A stretch of 64,000 nucleotides of DNA, from contig CP136061.1 of assembly GCA_032622095.1 (NCBI GenBank), forward strand, positions 61,129,627 through 61,193,626, given 5' to 3'. The position numbers were made by a program, and so were the translations under genes. This DNA is from Siphonodentalium dalli. Its lineage: Eukaryota > Mollusca > Scaphopoda > Gadilida > Siphonodentaliidae. Positions 18,700 through 29,718 of this stretch are shown here, in pieces (the stretch's first letter is position 1; each line of letters begins with the position of its first letter). A model generated the notes under the pieces. It did no database searches. It had not been told where the DNA came from and saw only the letters and a program-made list of their open reading frames with translations.

Positions 18700-19597
18700 T
18701 TTCTTATTCCGACCCCAAATATACTTACGAGTATACACTTCAATCATTTTGTGTATAATTGGACATAAACACTGAATTTAAGTATTGGTAATTTGGATTC
18801 GAAGCCCGATAATGGAGATATGTTGCAGAATACCTTCCAGATGTTCCTGTTTTGAGAACCAAATTGAGTTTAACGTTGATGGGTTCTGTCATTGAATGTT
18901 TCCTAATTTTGTGGTAAATCCACTACTAAATTGCTGTTTATTTGTAAACATCTCGACATTCAAATTTGTATTCAATTGATCCAACCAAATAGTAGTGTCA
19001 TAAATCGAATTGAAGACATCGGTGCCATTCATGGTTGGTTTCTAAGCATTTACAGAATGAAACCTTGTCTGATAATTATTTCGTTCATGTTACATAGCAC
19101 ATATTCTACCTCACATTCCAACCAGAACGAACAAAACTACGCCACCTTTAATGTCCAGGACTCTTCCACCGAGGTTATTCAATCGAATAAGGAACACATT
19201 GTTGATATCTTCTCTTATATTATCTCGAAAATTGTAAAGATTTGAAGAAAAAAATAAAGAGAAAACCCAAAATGTTCATGTTTGGCCGCCATTTTGGCGT
19301 CCATCTTCAATAATTGTGGCCATTTTTCAACTAAATGTCGAGGTTGTTATTTTATAAACACCATTCATAGATCATGGGTGGCATTCGATATGTTTACCAT
19401 ATCAAACTGAGAAGCAAAACTATTAGGGTGTACCACCATCAAACCGTGGCCATCTTGGACGCCATCTTGAATTTTCGGCTCTACGTCGGTCAAAAAGTTG
19501 GTTCTTGAGAAAATTCCTAGACTAGAGATGCTGTCCTAATAGATATTATAAAATGGCGCTTTTATCCGACTTGTATCGATCCGAGCATTTTTTGTCG
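18700..19597. other. gene-free stretch with GGCCATCTTG-type repeats
   Basis: No gene is supported. Around 19270-19460 there are repeated segments of GGCCATnTTGGACGCCATCT type, a motif common in dispersed invertebrate repeats. The rest is unremarkable AT-rich sequence. Confidence 0.5.
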
Positions 19598-19662
19598 CTA
19601 ACTACCTACACTACTGCGAGTTGTAATTGTGATTTTGCAAAACCTCTCTGGTATAAACTCAC

Positions 19663-19837
19663 TGTTAGCTTGTGCAGCAGCAATATTAATATTGTCATGC
19701 TTGGACGCATCGGTCAGGGTTAACAAGTGGCCATTGTCCTGTTGGCATTTAACTTCTGCCTCTAACCATGTGATTTTCCGGTTAACATTGAATATTTTAT
19801 AGCAGATGTCAGTGGGCAGATACAGTCTGTAGCCATC
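19663..19837 (-). CDS. C-type-lectin-like domain exon (partial gene)
   Basis: The - strand exon encodes DGYRLYLPTDICYKIFN, then KITWLEAEVKCQQDNGHLLT, the N-terminal half of a C-type lectin fold (a Cys, then WxxAxxxCxxxxGxL). A strong donor (ACA|GTGAGT) follows the exon at 19662, giving phase 1; a candidate acceptor (CATGCAG|GATGGC) precedes it. The open frame itself covers 19598-19879. The second half of the domain (WIGL...C...C block) was not found on the - strand down to 16.4 kb, so the rest of the gene is absent, very distant or lost. It could be a real exon of a secreted lectin or an orphan exon. Confidence 0.6.
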
Positions 19838-20176
19838 CTGCATGGCACAACCGTTCATCGAAAAAATAATAGAGAGCAAACTTATAAATAATTAATTTCA
19901 ATTAATCCCCCTCCCATGCCCATTGTTCATAATTCAAAAGAAATAAACGACCGTGCAGCTCGGTTGTAGATCATTAAATTCTTCTTTATTGGTGGGAGTC
20001 GTGGGACGAATTAATCGCGATAAACAAAATGACAATCACTGCGACAAGGCGAGCCACTACTTATAACCTACTTATAACCTATGTATAAGAAGGACATTTT
20101 GTGATTCCATTTGGATATACAATTTTGAGAATACGTGTCACGATTTTTAACAAGAGTATTATCTATTCTCACCGAG

Positions 20177-21084
20177 CAGGGGTGGCGCCAGGATTTCCCC
20201 GACGGAGGGGCTATGGTCCCCGACAGGGGGGCTAGACCGGTGACCGAAGGTCATCGGCGGCTGCCGAAAATTTTGAAAATACATAGCCTGAGATCGATTC
20301 TGGAGTGTTCTGGTGTCAACATACACACTGTTCTAGGGGATCATAATTGTCACTTTTACTTGAGTATTTGGAAAAATAAATCAGCATATACAATAGTAAT
20401 GACAATATGGAATTGATCTTAAGTTAACTCACCGTAAATCTTTCGCCACAGGTAGTTGGATCAACTTACAAAGACGGATGAACCATGAGTCCGTGAACAT
20501 CATTTAGGAGCGTATAATAGATGTAAATTTGTTCAGGTAACATACGATGTGAAAAATTGATGCAGAAAGCTATTTGAAGGAGAGAACAAAGTTGGATGAG
20601 GATTATCTCATTTCTGAATTTTATGACGTCATTGTCAAATAATATTTGGTCTTCTTGTTTGACACCCATTACAGGGCTGTTTTTTCGGCGACGCATAGGG
20701 AACGGGAAAGGGAAGATTCGGCAGTGTGAGTCTGTGTGGAATTTGTAATACATGTAACACGACACACACGAGGATGGTGACGGCATCTATGACACCCTAA
20801 CCCTATAGTTCCATGCACGAATTTAATAAGTATACGATATGACTCACGGTAGTCTCACGAGTGACTCGTGTCGAGTCTGTCGGACTAAAAATAGAACTCT
20901 GGTAATGTGATTCATTAACTCTGCACGCCCACGTCCACGCCCACGTCCAATGTTTATCGTCTTTGCATAATTTTATCTCCCCGACGAATTTGGCAGATAT
21001 CCCCGACAGGGGGGCTGACCATCCCCGACGGGGGGGCTGTAGCCCCCCCTGACCCCCCCCCCCCCCCCCTTGGCGCCACCCCTG
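20177..21084. mobile_element. hAT-type non-autonomous transposon, 908 bp
   Basis: The ends are inverted repeats: CAGGGGTGGCGCCA at 20177 and TGGCGCCACCCCTG ending at 21084. The flanks are a perfect 8-bp duplication, TCACCGAG (20169-20176 and 21085-21092). The CAGGGGTGG terminus and 8-bp duplication are hAT hallmarks. CCCCGACnGGGGGGCT motifs repeat near both ends and there is a poly-C run before the right end. No transposase frame is present. Confidence 0.95.
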
Positions 21085-21092
21085 TCACCGAG

Positions 21093-21734
21093 TGTCCACA
21101 ACAGAGGGCTTCAGATCATTTTAACCTTGGCAACGCCGTTACGCCGGGTAATCCTGCTAGTACTTTAATAAAATCTTGGTGAAACTGCATATACTCTGAT
21201 ACCACCTCATCATTTCTGTTTTCATTTCTGAATATATCCGTTATTTAGTCAATATAGATGTCTTCAAAGAAAAATAGAACGCTTCCTAAAAGCGCGTTAC
21301 TTCAAAAGTCGTCAGTTACTTCAAAACCTGGTGTTTTTTTAATATAGGTTGGTTCCAGTCAGAGATGGTTTTTGTGAATAATTGTGTTCTATATTCCCCA
21401 GTAGTGCAGCGACCGAACGCCAAAAGTGGTCGGGTACCCCTACCCACGGTAGAACAAGTTGAAACCAAATTATTTTTAAGGATACGCCTATATTGATCAC
21501 GACAATGGCAGTGAAAAATAACGGGATTGGTGGTGGCTGTTGTCAAATCGACGATGAACGATACCCACAAGTGACTTTTTCCGGTAATTAATCAATTTTT
21601 GCTAAAGCGAGCCCTGTTGGTGTTAACATTACTATATCATATCATATCTCTACTTGATAGGAAAAAGTGTTGGTTAGTTTGGATTTTCCTGCCATTTGGA
21701 ACCGAAACATTTATTCTTGCTGAAAAATCAGTCA
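21093..21734. other. gene-free stretch
   Basis: No gene is supported. A - strand open frame at 21316-21570 ends in a segment (FTKTISDWN) faintly like the tail of some LINE proteins, but nothing else supports it. Confidence 0.4.
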
Positions 21735-23320
21735 AACGTATATTGCGAAAATGTCCAAATATTTAATCCATTTGGTGAAGTAGTTATCTTTTAAGCATAT
21801 GTAGAAACAAGTTAATAGAAATATTGAACGGTTTGCGAGATACTGGATTTTAGCTACCCCTCCACAAACACGTTTTTGGTCGAAAAATTACATATTTTTT
21901 ATAACGATTTTACAATATTTTCTAATTGATCTTAATGGGACCCAATATGAATTGATAACAGCTAATTCTGCATGCAATAGCATCGATGTTGTAGTACCAA
22001 AATATTTGTTATAAACAACACGTGACAAAATATATAATGCATATGGCTTAGTAGTTATCTGGACTTTACATGTTGGAAGAATTTTACACCCTCCAATTCG
22101 ACCGAAATATAGAAACAATGGACAATGTGTTTTATATTTCATAAACTATAGTCTAACCATGGTCGCAATCTTAATAGCGCAAACACGTTCTACGTTTTGA
22201 GTTTCCCCAACACTATTAGAATTATTGAACACACCACGAACTGAAGGATAACATCAATATTGACCGAATGTGTGGACAAAGGATAGTTAATTAGTTATGT
22301 AAGGAAATACACAATGTTTACGGATCGGTTGGTTCTCGAGATAGTGTGGCATTTTACAATACGCGGATGCATGGCAAATAGGAAAGGCGATTATTATTTC
22401 GAATACACAATTCTACCTGAATTTAAATCTTCAACACAATACGAACTGAATCTATATGCTCTCTATATTAGACGCGAGTGTGAACGGAAGGCAGATCAAT
22501 CAGGGAATTAATAATTTATATGGGTAGCTTGTTTCCGGAAGGTCTGTGTCGCTTTACAAAAAGCGGCTGATAAATAAGAAAGACGAATTTCCTATGTCTA
22601 GGACCCCCTACCTAAATTGAAGTGTTAAAGTTGAACACACCACGAACTGAAAGGATTGCTGTCGATATTGACTTAGGATCTGGGCAAAGCTAGGGTAGTA
22701 TAATATCAGGACATACACGATGTGTATGGATGGTTGGTTCCCGAAAGCCGTTGGCACTTTACAAAAAGCGGATGGCAAATGACATGCAAAGGCGATTATT
22801 TATTTTTTTGGGACCCCTTAACCCATTTACACTCTTCTTGAACACACCATGCACTGAAGCTATGTGCTCTAAATATTGACTGACAATGTGAACGAAAGGT
22901 AGTGCCATCAAGTAATGTACAATTTATATGGGTAGTGTGGTTTCCGAAATCCCAGGTTACTTTACAAAAAGGCGGCAGACAAATACGAAAGTTGAATTTT
23001 CTTTGCTTGATGCCCCATTCAAAGTCTTGAACACACCTCGAACTGAAAGGATATGCTCCCAATATTAAATGAGGTTGCAGACAAATGGTAGTTATATCAG
23101 GAAATACACATCGTTAATAGATGGGTTGGTTTCCGAATGTCTGAGACACTTTACAAAAAGGGGCTAAGGAACGAGAAAGACGAATTCTCACTGTTTTGGA
23201 GGACCCATTAACTCATTTGAATTCATGAACACACCATGAACTGGAGTTATATTCTCTCAAAATTAGCTGAGTGTTTGAATGAAAGGTAATGCTATCAGAC
23301 AATTCTCAAATGCTAAGAGT
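21735..23320. repeat. decayed tandem array, period about 200 bp
   Basis: The phrase GAACACACCACGAACTGAA recurs in diverged form at about 22225, 22430, 22632, 22838, 23027 and 23226, each followed by an ATATTGACTGA-like stretch, a CCGAAAGTC block and ACTTTACAAAAAGCGG. Spacing is 190-207 bp. Two earlier, more distant copies of another phrase (AGTAGTTATCT) lie at ~21780 and ~22050. Copies are perhaps 70-80% identical, so the array is old. Confidence 0.82.
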
Positions 23321-25440
23321 GATTTGCCCCCCCCCCCCCCCATAAATCATGATTTATTTGGCTTTACCAGAGTAATTTTACACGGATATGAGCGATAACT
23401 CTATTTCACAATAGCAAATTTCTCAGCTGAAGTGATTTCTGTCTCTTTTGTGAGAATAAACCCATATTTTATTCGTTAATCAGTAGAAAACAATTGTACC
23501 CGGTAACATACTCAAAAGTTAACAGAAAGTGACAAGAATATCCTTATAAATATGTAGGCTAAATCCAGAAGAGTTTAACACCTTATGTAATCACTTGTGA
23601 TTCATATAACCTCCAATCTGTTATCTCACATATGTTAAAGCTTCTGAAAGCGTACATCAGTACTACCAAGTTTACCCTAATATCGAGGTAAATTGCCCCG
23701 GTAGAATTATTCTGGGGTAGAATTACTCTAGTAGAATCCCACATACATACTTGGATCCCGGTAAAATACATCATTGGTGAAATACATGGGTGGGAACATT
23801 TTACTAGAGTAAAAATACATGGGTGGGTCTACATGTGTGCGTATAATATGTTGACCATTCACTAGATTAATTTTACCAGAGTAATATCACCTGGTTGCAA
23901 TCACCCTGGTAAAATACCGGAGTGTTTTCACCATTACATGGTCTACCAGATTGTTTTTTAAGGGGTTCTAGATGAATAGTTCCGGAAATATTTTGTTACA
24001 TTCAGGGGCGATGGATGCACTAAATGACAAGCGGGGGGTTCAACCGTCAGAAGGACACGTTTTTTCCAATTATGCATTTGCACATGAGACAGACAAGCCT
24101 ACGACAAAGGGGGCACTGGAGCCCCTTGTATGCCCCCTGCTCTGTTGTCCCCCGGTTAAATTATTACACTATGCTGCATTATGTGTAGAATATCAAATAT
24201 ACAATGCACCTGCACCATGACGATACATTATCAACGATACGATACATACCATGGTACACTATATTAGTGTTCCCAAAATGAATACCACTTGAATTATCAG
24301 AACTAACATTTTTATAAGAGGAGAAATAATTTTTAATTGTTAGCTAGATGAGTGACAAATACACATATAAATAGGCATGTAAACTTGAGAGAAAATTGCA
24401 GCTCATTTACACATGCCCATCTTAAGATATTACCTAATTTCCTGTATCGCGATACACATTCGTGGCACGATACGAGTACCGTTCGATGTTGTATCGCGAT
24501 ATATTGAATTCACGATGAATTGTTACATCCCTCGGTATAATTGACCGCGTTTGATTTCATGAAAGCGGTAAAATACCGCGGTAATACCGGCTGTCAACCT
24601 GGTTAAGGATGGTCGATTAATTAGAGCATATCATAACAGTGGTTCAAGATTTCCTTACATAAATGTGAATTCAACTGCAATAGTCTTCTTCCTTTATCTC
24701 TTCAAACGGGAATGCCTGATTCGTATGTTTCAGTTGGGCCTGAAAAAATAGTGATGTTTCCGGTAACCCGCCCACCCCTAGTCCAGACCTCCGCCATGGT
24801 GGTTTAATTAAATTTTTGACAATTCAATGTAACAGTTCTGTTTACATAACAATGGTTTCAATATTTTGTTAGTCAAGAACTTTCAATAATTGATATAGTA
24901 GCAAGTCGAGCTATACAATTGTAACATACCACACACAGCGGTGAGCTACCAACCCCTACATGGGCAGATCTTACCTTCCTGTTTGGTGAATTTAACACCC
25001 TGTATTTGCCCATCGGTAGTGGTTAAATCAGTATACATGAAATTCATAATGATTAATGACTCCCAAGATGGTAAATTCTCACCCCCTTTGGATTTTGGAA
25101 TATTCACCCAATACACGTAGCTCAAACCAACCTACATGGCGGGAGGATCAATAGTGACCTATATAGCGGGTGCGATTTGACCGCTAGGAGGTCAATGTCG
25201 ACCACCCTATATTTAGCGTGCAGTGCTGAGTGCGTCATACAATTGATGCATGCCACTGGCTACGTCCTCAATTTTCATGAATTTGACTTTTAATTTAATT
25301 ATCACAAAGGCATTTACATGTATATTATTCAAGAAACAACAAAAACCCTTTAGGTGTATTGATTTATATTTTTAATAAACATTTATTTCTTCGTTGGTCG
25401 ACAAAATAAGTTAGATTTAGCTATTTTGTAGTTTTTCATA
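23321..25440. other. gene-free stretch with CCAGAGTAATTTTAC-type and GATACGATAC motifs
   Basis: It opens with a 14-C run (about 23327-23341). From 23360 to 23960 short variants of TTTACCAGAGTAAT / GGTAAAATACC recur in both orientations. Around 24220-24540 there are CGATACGATAC-type motifs. The rest shows nothing I can name, and no coding region is supported. Confidence 0.5.
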
Positions 25441-25456
25441 CTTTGTGTATGTTTAA

Positions 25457-25894
25457 AGGTACTCAACCCGATAAAACTCCTCTCAATTACTATTTCAATG
25501 GCTTCGGGGGTCAAAAATATTTGATTCGAGTCGAGGAAGTCACCCATCAAACCTCAGATTTGTTAGATATCGATTTTAGAAATCTATTATTTTTCATTAT
25601 CGGGAATACTATCTGGCCCAGAACTTTTTAGAGTTATCCATCCTTGTCTGTTTGAATAGATTCGGAGAACACATCCAGAGCAGATTACGGCAGTTAGTAG
25701 TACTGATCTCGAGTTTATAACAAATTTCAAAAATCAATATCTAATAACTCTGAGCTTTGTTTGATGGGTTCCTCGACTCGAATCAAATATTTTTTACCCC
25801 CAAAGCCAAAGAAATAGTAATATAGGACCCTCCGATCGGATTGTTGTTGTTGGAATCTGTTGAGATGGGGACCCTCTTTACGGGTTGAGTACCT
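25457..25894. mobile_element. 438-bp TTAA-flanked palindromic MITE
   Basis: Terminal repeats AGGTACTCAACCCG and CGGGTTGAGTACCT are flanked on both sides by TTAA (25453-25456, 25895-25898). Much of the interior is also inverted-repeat: the left half holds GATTCGAGTCGAGGAAGTCA, the right half GGGTTCCTCGACTCGAATC. TTAA duplication fits piggyBac-like or Kolobok-like mobilisation. Relics of the right half are at 27934-28067 and about 53530-53661. Confidence 0.88.
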
Positions 25895-25904
25895 TTAAAC
25901 AAAA

Positions 25905-26370
25905 GATACGGTGACCCAATATTTAGTCACCTTTGACCCAATATTTACCCAATTTATATAGTCATACATGATTCAATTTTAGTTAAATGCTACTAAGTAT
26001 TTATTTAATTTTTTAATCCAATTCCATTGGGTTATTTTATGTAACCCAATAATTAGTTACATATTGGGTTAAAATCTGACTAATTAGTGGGTTAAGGATT
26101 AACGAATTATTATTGACCCAAATGGGTTACCATTAACTAAAATTGTGTAGGAGGAAAACGAGGTAACCAATTTTAGTTAGTATATATTTAGTTACCCAAT
26201 GTTTAGCAGAGAAGTTTGACCAAATAGTGTAGTTTAAAATTGACTAAAAAATAGTTAGTCAAGATTTAATTACTAATTATTGTTTAGTCGGAGGAGTTTG
26301 ACCCAATAGTTTAGTTAACAATTGACTAAAATTTAGTCACCCGTAACTAAACTTTATTTAGGGTGAACCT
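25905..26370. repeat. region built from GACCCAATA / TTAGTCA / AACTAAA permutations
   Basis: Short motifs (ACCCAATATTTAG, TTAGTTA, AACCCAAT, TTGACTAAA) recur in both orientations dozens of times over ~460 bp without a fixed period. No element ends or coding sequence were recognised. It may be a much-decayed tandem or foldback repeat. Confidence 0.6.
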
Positions 26371-26555
26371 TAATAATATACAGTTTTCAGCCATTATCCT
26401 ATGTACATAATAAATGCTAAATATCTATATAGGTCTGACCGCCTAACGTAGAATTGACCCCATTAGCAGAAAGGGTCTGAATACTGATAGCGTCCGTGAT
26501 ATTATATTGAGCCATGTGGTATATTTACTCGATACAAACTCGATAGATAGTTTAG

Positions 26556-26790
26556 GGGGCGATTCCATTTAATACGCTGGGCTAGAATGGGTATATTACC
26601 TTGTGCAAAGGTGAATGGAACGATTTTTGGTGACCGAAGTCACATCACAATACGGTCGCAGTAACACCACATCGGCCGTAGGTGTAGCGAGCGCAGCGTA
26701 TTTACGCCCGTCATTCCATTCACTTTCACTACCCATTGTAATTTCATTACCCATTGTAGCCGAGCCTAATGAATGATATGGAATCGCCCC
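26556..26790. mobile_element. 235-bp Harbinger-like MITE
   Basis: Inverted ends GGGGCGATTCCAT (26556) and ATGGAATCGCCCC (ending 26790) are flanked by the 3-bp direct repeat TAG on both sides (26553-26555, 26791-26793). Short length, GGGG terminus and 3-bp duplication suit PIF/Harbinger-type elements, although TAG is not their most usual target. It carries no coding sequence. Confidence 0.8.
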
Positions 26791-27125
26791 TAGAAATATT
26801 GATGGCAAAAGTAACAGAACAACCATGCAAGCGTAAATATTCGCGTCAGAAACCAACCTTTCTGGTAACGCCCACTGGTGGCAGTGAAGAATCTTGTGCA
26901 CTGAACTGATCTCCGTAAATACTGCACCGTGATGCACGTTATTGTCATACATGGTGGATGCAGTTGAGCTCGTGTTCTGTGGTTGTCGATGATTAATTCG
27001 GCCAGACTGAACTGGTATATATTAACATTGGACTTCAAAGCGGTGTTATCTGAAAATGTACGTTGGATATATCGTTTGACTTTTCGCAAAATAGTTGGAA
27101 ATGAAATCGGGAGCGCGTCATAGCT

Positions 27126-27513
27126 GTGTGTTTCATGACCGATCTGTTTGAAACAATGAACTTATTACCACGTAATAGGTATTGTAAACGGCCCGCTCTA
27201 TTCGGAAAATTGCGATATGGTCCTGCATACATAGAAGCTTGTCTGCGAGTAGGCGTGGCTGCCATTTTTATAACATTGGTATCTGCTATCGTTGTCACGG
27301 AAACAAGGTTCGAAATCGTTCCAAACTTGGGATGGGTCTCGGAGACTCCTTCAAACGGGACATATGGGCTGACGGGATGCGCTGCTCTCTGTCTAAGGAC
27401 CCCGGGTTGTGTGGCGGCCGCCTATTGTCGTTCGGCTCAATCGTGCGACACAAAGACAAACAAATTCGCACAGACAACGCATAGTACAGACTGTGACGTA
27501 CTGTATGTGCCAG
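27126..27513 (+). CDS. host gene exon 1: membrane/signal segment plus Cys-rich apple-like module
   Basis: Open from 27126 to a consensus donor (CCAG|GTGAGTG, exon end 27513, phase 1). The exact start is uncertain (ATGs at 27126, 27138 and 27156). A hydrophobic stretch VGVAAIFITLVSAIVV could be a signal anchor. It is followed by an extracellular-looking module, NLGWVSETPSNGTYGLTGC, with Cys spaced as in apple/PAN folds (GCAALC, PGCVAAAYC, QSC, DCDV). The next exon in phase is at 49179, about 21.7 kb away. Role unknown; probably a secreted or type II membrane protein with binding modules. Confidence 0.72.
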
Positions 27514-27933
27514 GTGAGTGAATGATTATTTCAACATCTTATAGGTCACTAACTGTTCCAGTCTCAGTTAACTACATACCAACATATAAATAGTGGTCTG
27601 ATTACCTGCCATATGGAGTCTCTATTTCCAGAACCGCGGGATTCCACGTCGGTACCCAGTAGCGCCAGAACTCACTATTAAATGTAATCAATCCGATCAG
27701 ACGGTCCCCATATCATCAATATACAAAAACAACATTTCTTCAAAATACGCTTTAGTTATCAGAATCGATTAATTGCAACAAAATAATGCAAAACGTGTTA
27801 TTTATCAACATTTTGTTCAACGAAATCTGGCCGTATTACCACTTGATTTTAGAGTGATCCATCTTCATTCGCAATTTTGTCCGAGATCGTCCGTTGACGT
27901 TTTTCTGGGCCACAAATAATTGCACATCCCGAG

Positions 27934-28067
27934 AAATAACAAACTTCAAAAATCGATATCTGATCACTCTGAGCTTTGATGGGTGGGTTTCTCGACTCGA
28001 ATCATGTTTTTTACCCCAGAAACCAAATAAATAGTAATTTAGAAGCGTTAATTCGGATTATGCATCT
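27934..28067. repeat. relic of the TTAA MITE family seen at 25457
   Basis: Shares CGATATCTGATnACTCTGAGC and TTTCTCGACTCGAATCA with the right half of the 25457-25894 element, and ends in GGATTATGCATC followed by TTAA (28068-28071). Only one half is present. Confidence 0.75.
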
Positions 28068-28218
28068 TTAATATATAGCTCCAAGATAACAGCGTCCAAT
28101 TGAAATGATTAACGTAACGCGACCGATAAAAGACATATCGACGAGACTAATATATATAGGATGAGTGTAATATTGAATGTGACTCTGAGTGTATGTTTAC
28201 GCAGAAATCTCTAATTAA

Positions 28219-28426
28219 CCCTTTTATGACTGGAGCTGCGCTGGTGCAGCATTAAAGACCCTGTGTCGGTGCATTCTCTTATATAAAACAATTCACTGGC
28301 TTACAATGTCAAGGTAAATATTGTTTGTTATATATGCGAGGCTCCTTATGGGAAACTCGCATATATAAGAGAATGCATTGGCACAGGGTTTTCGCAAAAT
28401 TTCAGGAATCTCCAGTCATGAAAGGG
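28219..28426. mobile_element. 208-bp TTAA-type MITE, CCCTTTTATGACTGGAG family
   Basis: The left end CCCTTTTATGACTGGAG follows TTAA (28215-28218); the right end CTCCAGTCATGAAAGGG is followed by CTAA, a one-base decay of TTAA. Inside is a hairpin module (GCATTCTCTTATAT ... ATATATAAGAGAATGC), also present in the MITEs at 37878, 60360 and 60946. Confidence 0.85.
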
Positions 28427-28505
28427 CTAACAAACAATTAAAGTCAAGCTACATCTTTAAACATCTGTGTTCATTTAAAAACTATAACTCTTATAGTACT
28501 CTAAC

Positions 28506-28640
28506 TAACCGTTTAATATTCTCCATTGTTCATTGAAATATTGCATGGCTCAGAAGTAGTTGTTTACAAATGATATATTTACTTGCCCAATACTGCTTTC
28601 TGTGTGCTCACATTTGATGGGTCACCTTCGGCCGAATTCT
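28506..28640. repeat. dispersed repeat, second copy at 41411-41544
   Basis: Both copies contain TAACCGTTTAnTATTCTCCA, GGCTCAGAAGTAGTTGTTTA and CCCAATACTGCTTTCTGTGT, then GCTCACATTTGATGGGTC. The second has about 15 extra bases near its start. Element ends are not defined. Confidence 0.8.
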
Positions 28641-29718
28641 GATCTCTGGTCTGGACCAGGTTTCGAGTAAACTATAGTCTAGGGAGAGGGGGTACCCATA
28701 AGTGAGTCAGCACTTGTCCTCCAATCCCATTGTCTGTATATACAATGTTTGTGTCATATATAATATAATATGTTACATAAATTAGACAAATAAATATGTT
28801 TAAACTAACTATAGTCTAGACCAGGGTCAGACCAAGGTGGTCGCGAATGTTTCCTAGCTTCGAGCCGAGTAAACATGGTTTTATATTGGTCCGAATTGGT
28901 CCTTATTCTCGTATTTTAAAATCCCAGATTCACGTAAAGTTACGTAAAATTCCAATGATGTTTGAACTGGACAAATTTTGAATAATCGATTAGTTCTGTG
29001 TGTTATAGGTAATAGCCTGCAACCTACCTAGGAAAACCTAAGAGAATGTGAACAGTCAAAATATGAACCTTGTACTGCGAGTGCAAATACAATACCGGGT
29101 TTCGCAAAAAAATTGCCTGGAACCCTGATTAAATTTATAAATAAAGAAAAAACAGCGTTGGTGACAACACTTTTTAAAGTATATAAATATATGAGTAATA
29201 CAGCGGTTATGCATGGGGTTTGAATGCCTACAAGACTTTGTATACATCCCCTCGCGCGGGGTTCATGATGTTGAATTTGCTCGATATCCAAATACCGTGA
29301 CCTCATTGAACTCTCCGTTCATTTCTGCAATAAAATGTAGACCAGTTGTATATGTAACAAAACGCGCCCTGTGTGCTCCCAGAAGATGTTCCATTGACCA
29401 ATCTCTTCCATCAGAATAGTATATGAATAAATGGCACTAAAGAGCATCATATATAACTCTGTATGAGTATAATGTGTGCTTGTTGTTTGATATGTAAACT
29501 CGAGCTTTATAATTCCATCAATGATGCATGCACAGCTGGAAATTTCCGAAGTTAACTTCCACATATCGATCTGGTGAGAATCATAGTTGTGATCACATAT
29601 GCAATATTTAGTGCACTTAACGCGACTTGGTACATTCGCAATGGTCTGATGGTTAAACAGTTTACAGGCGCAGATAATCCACAAACAGAGAGAACATCAA
29701 AAAAACTAGACATAGTGG

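Noticed and set aside
21316-21570. LINE protein tail on the - strand
   Set aside because: Only a short FTKTISDWN-like resemblance; no reverse transcriptase motifs nearby.
26596-27298. Three - strand frames of 87-118 codons
   Set aside because: They overlap a MITE or are antisense to host exon 1, which has the better splice signal and Cys pattern.
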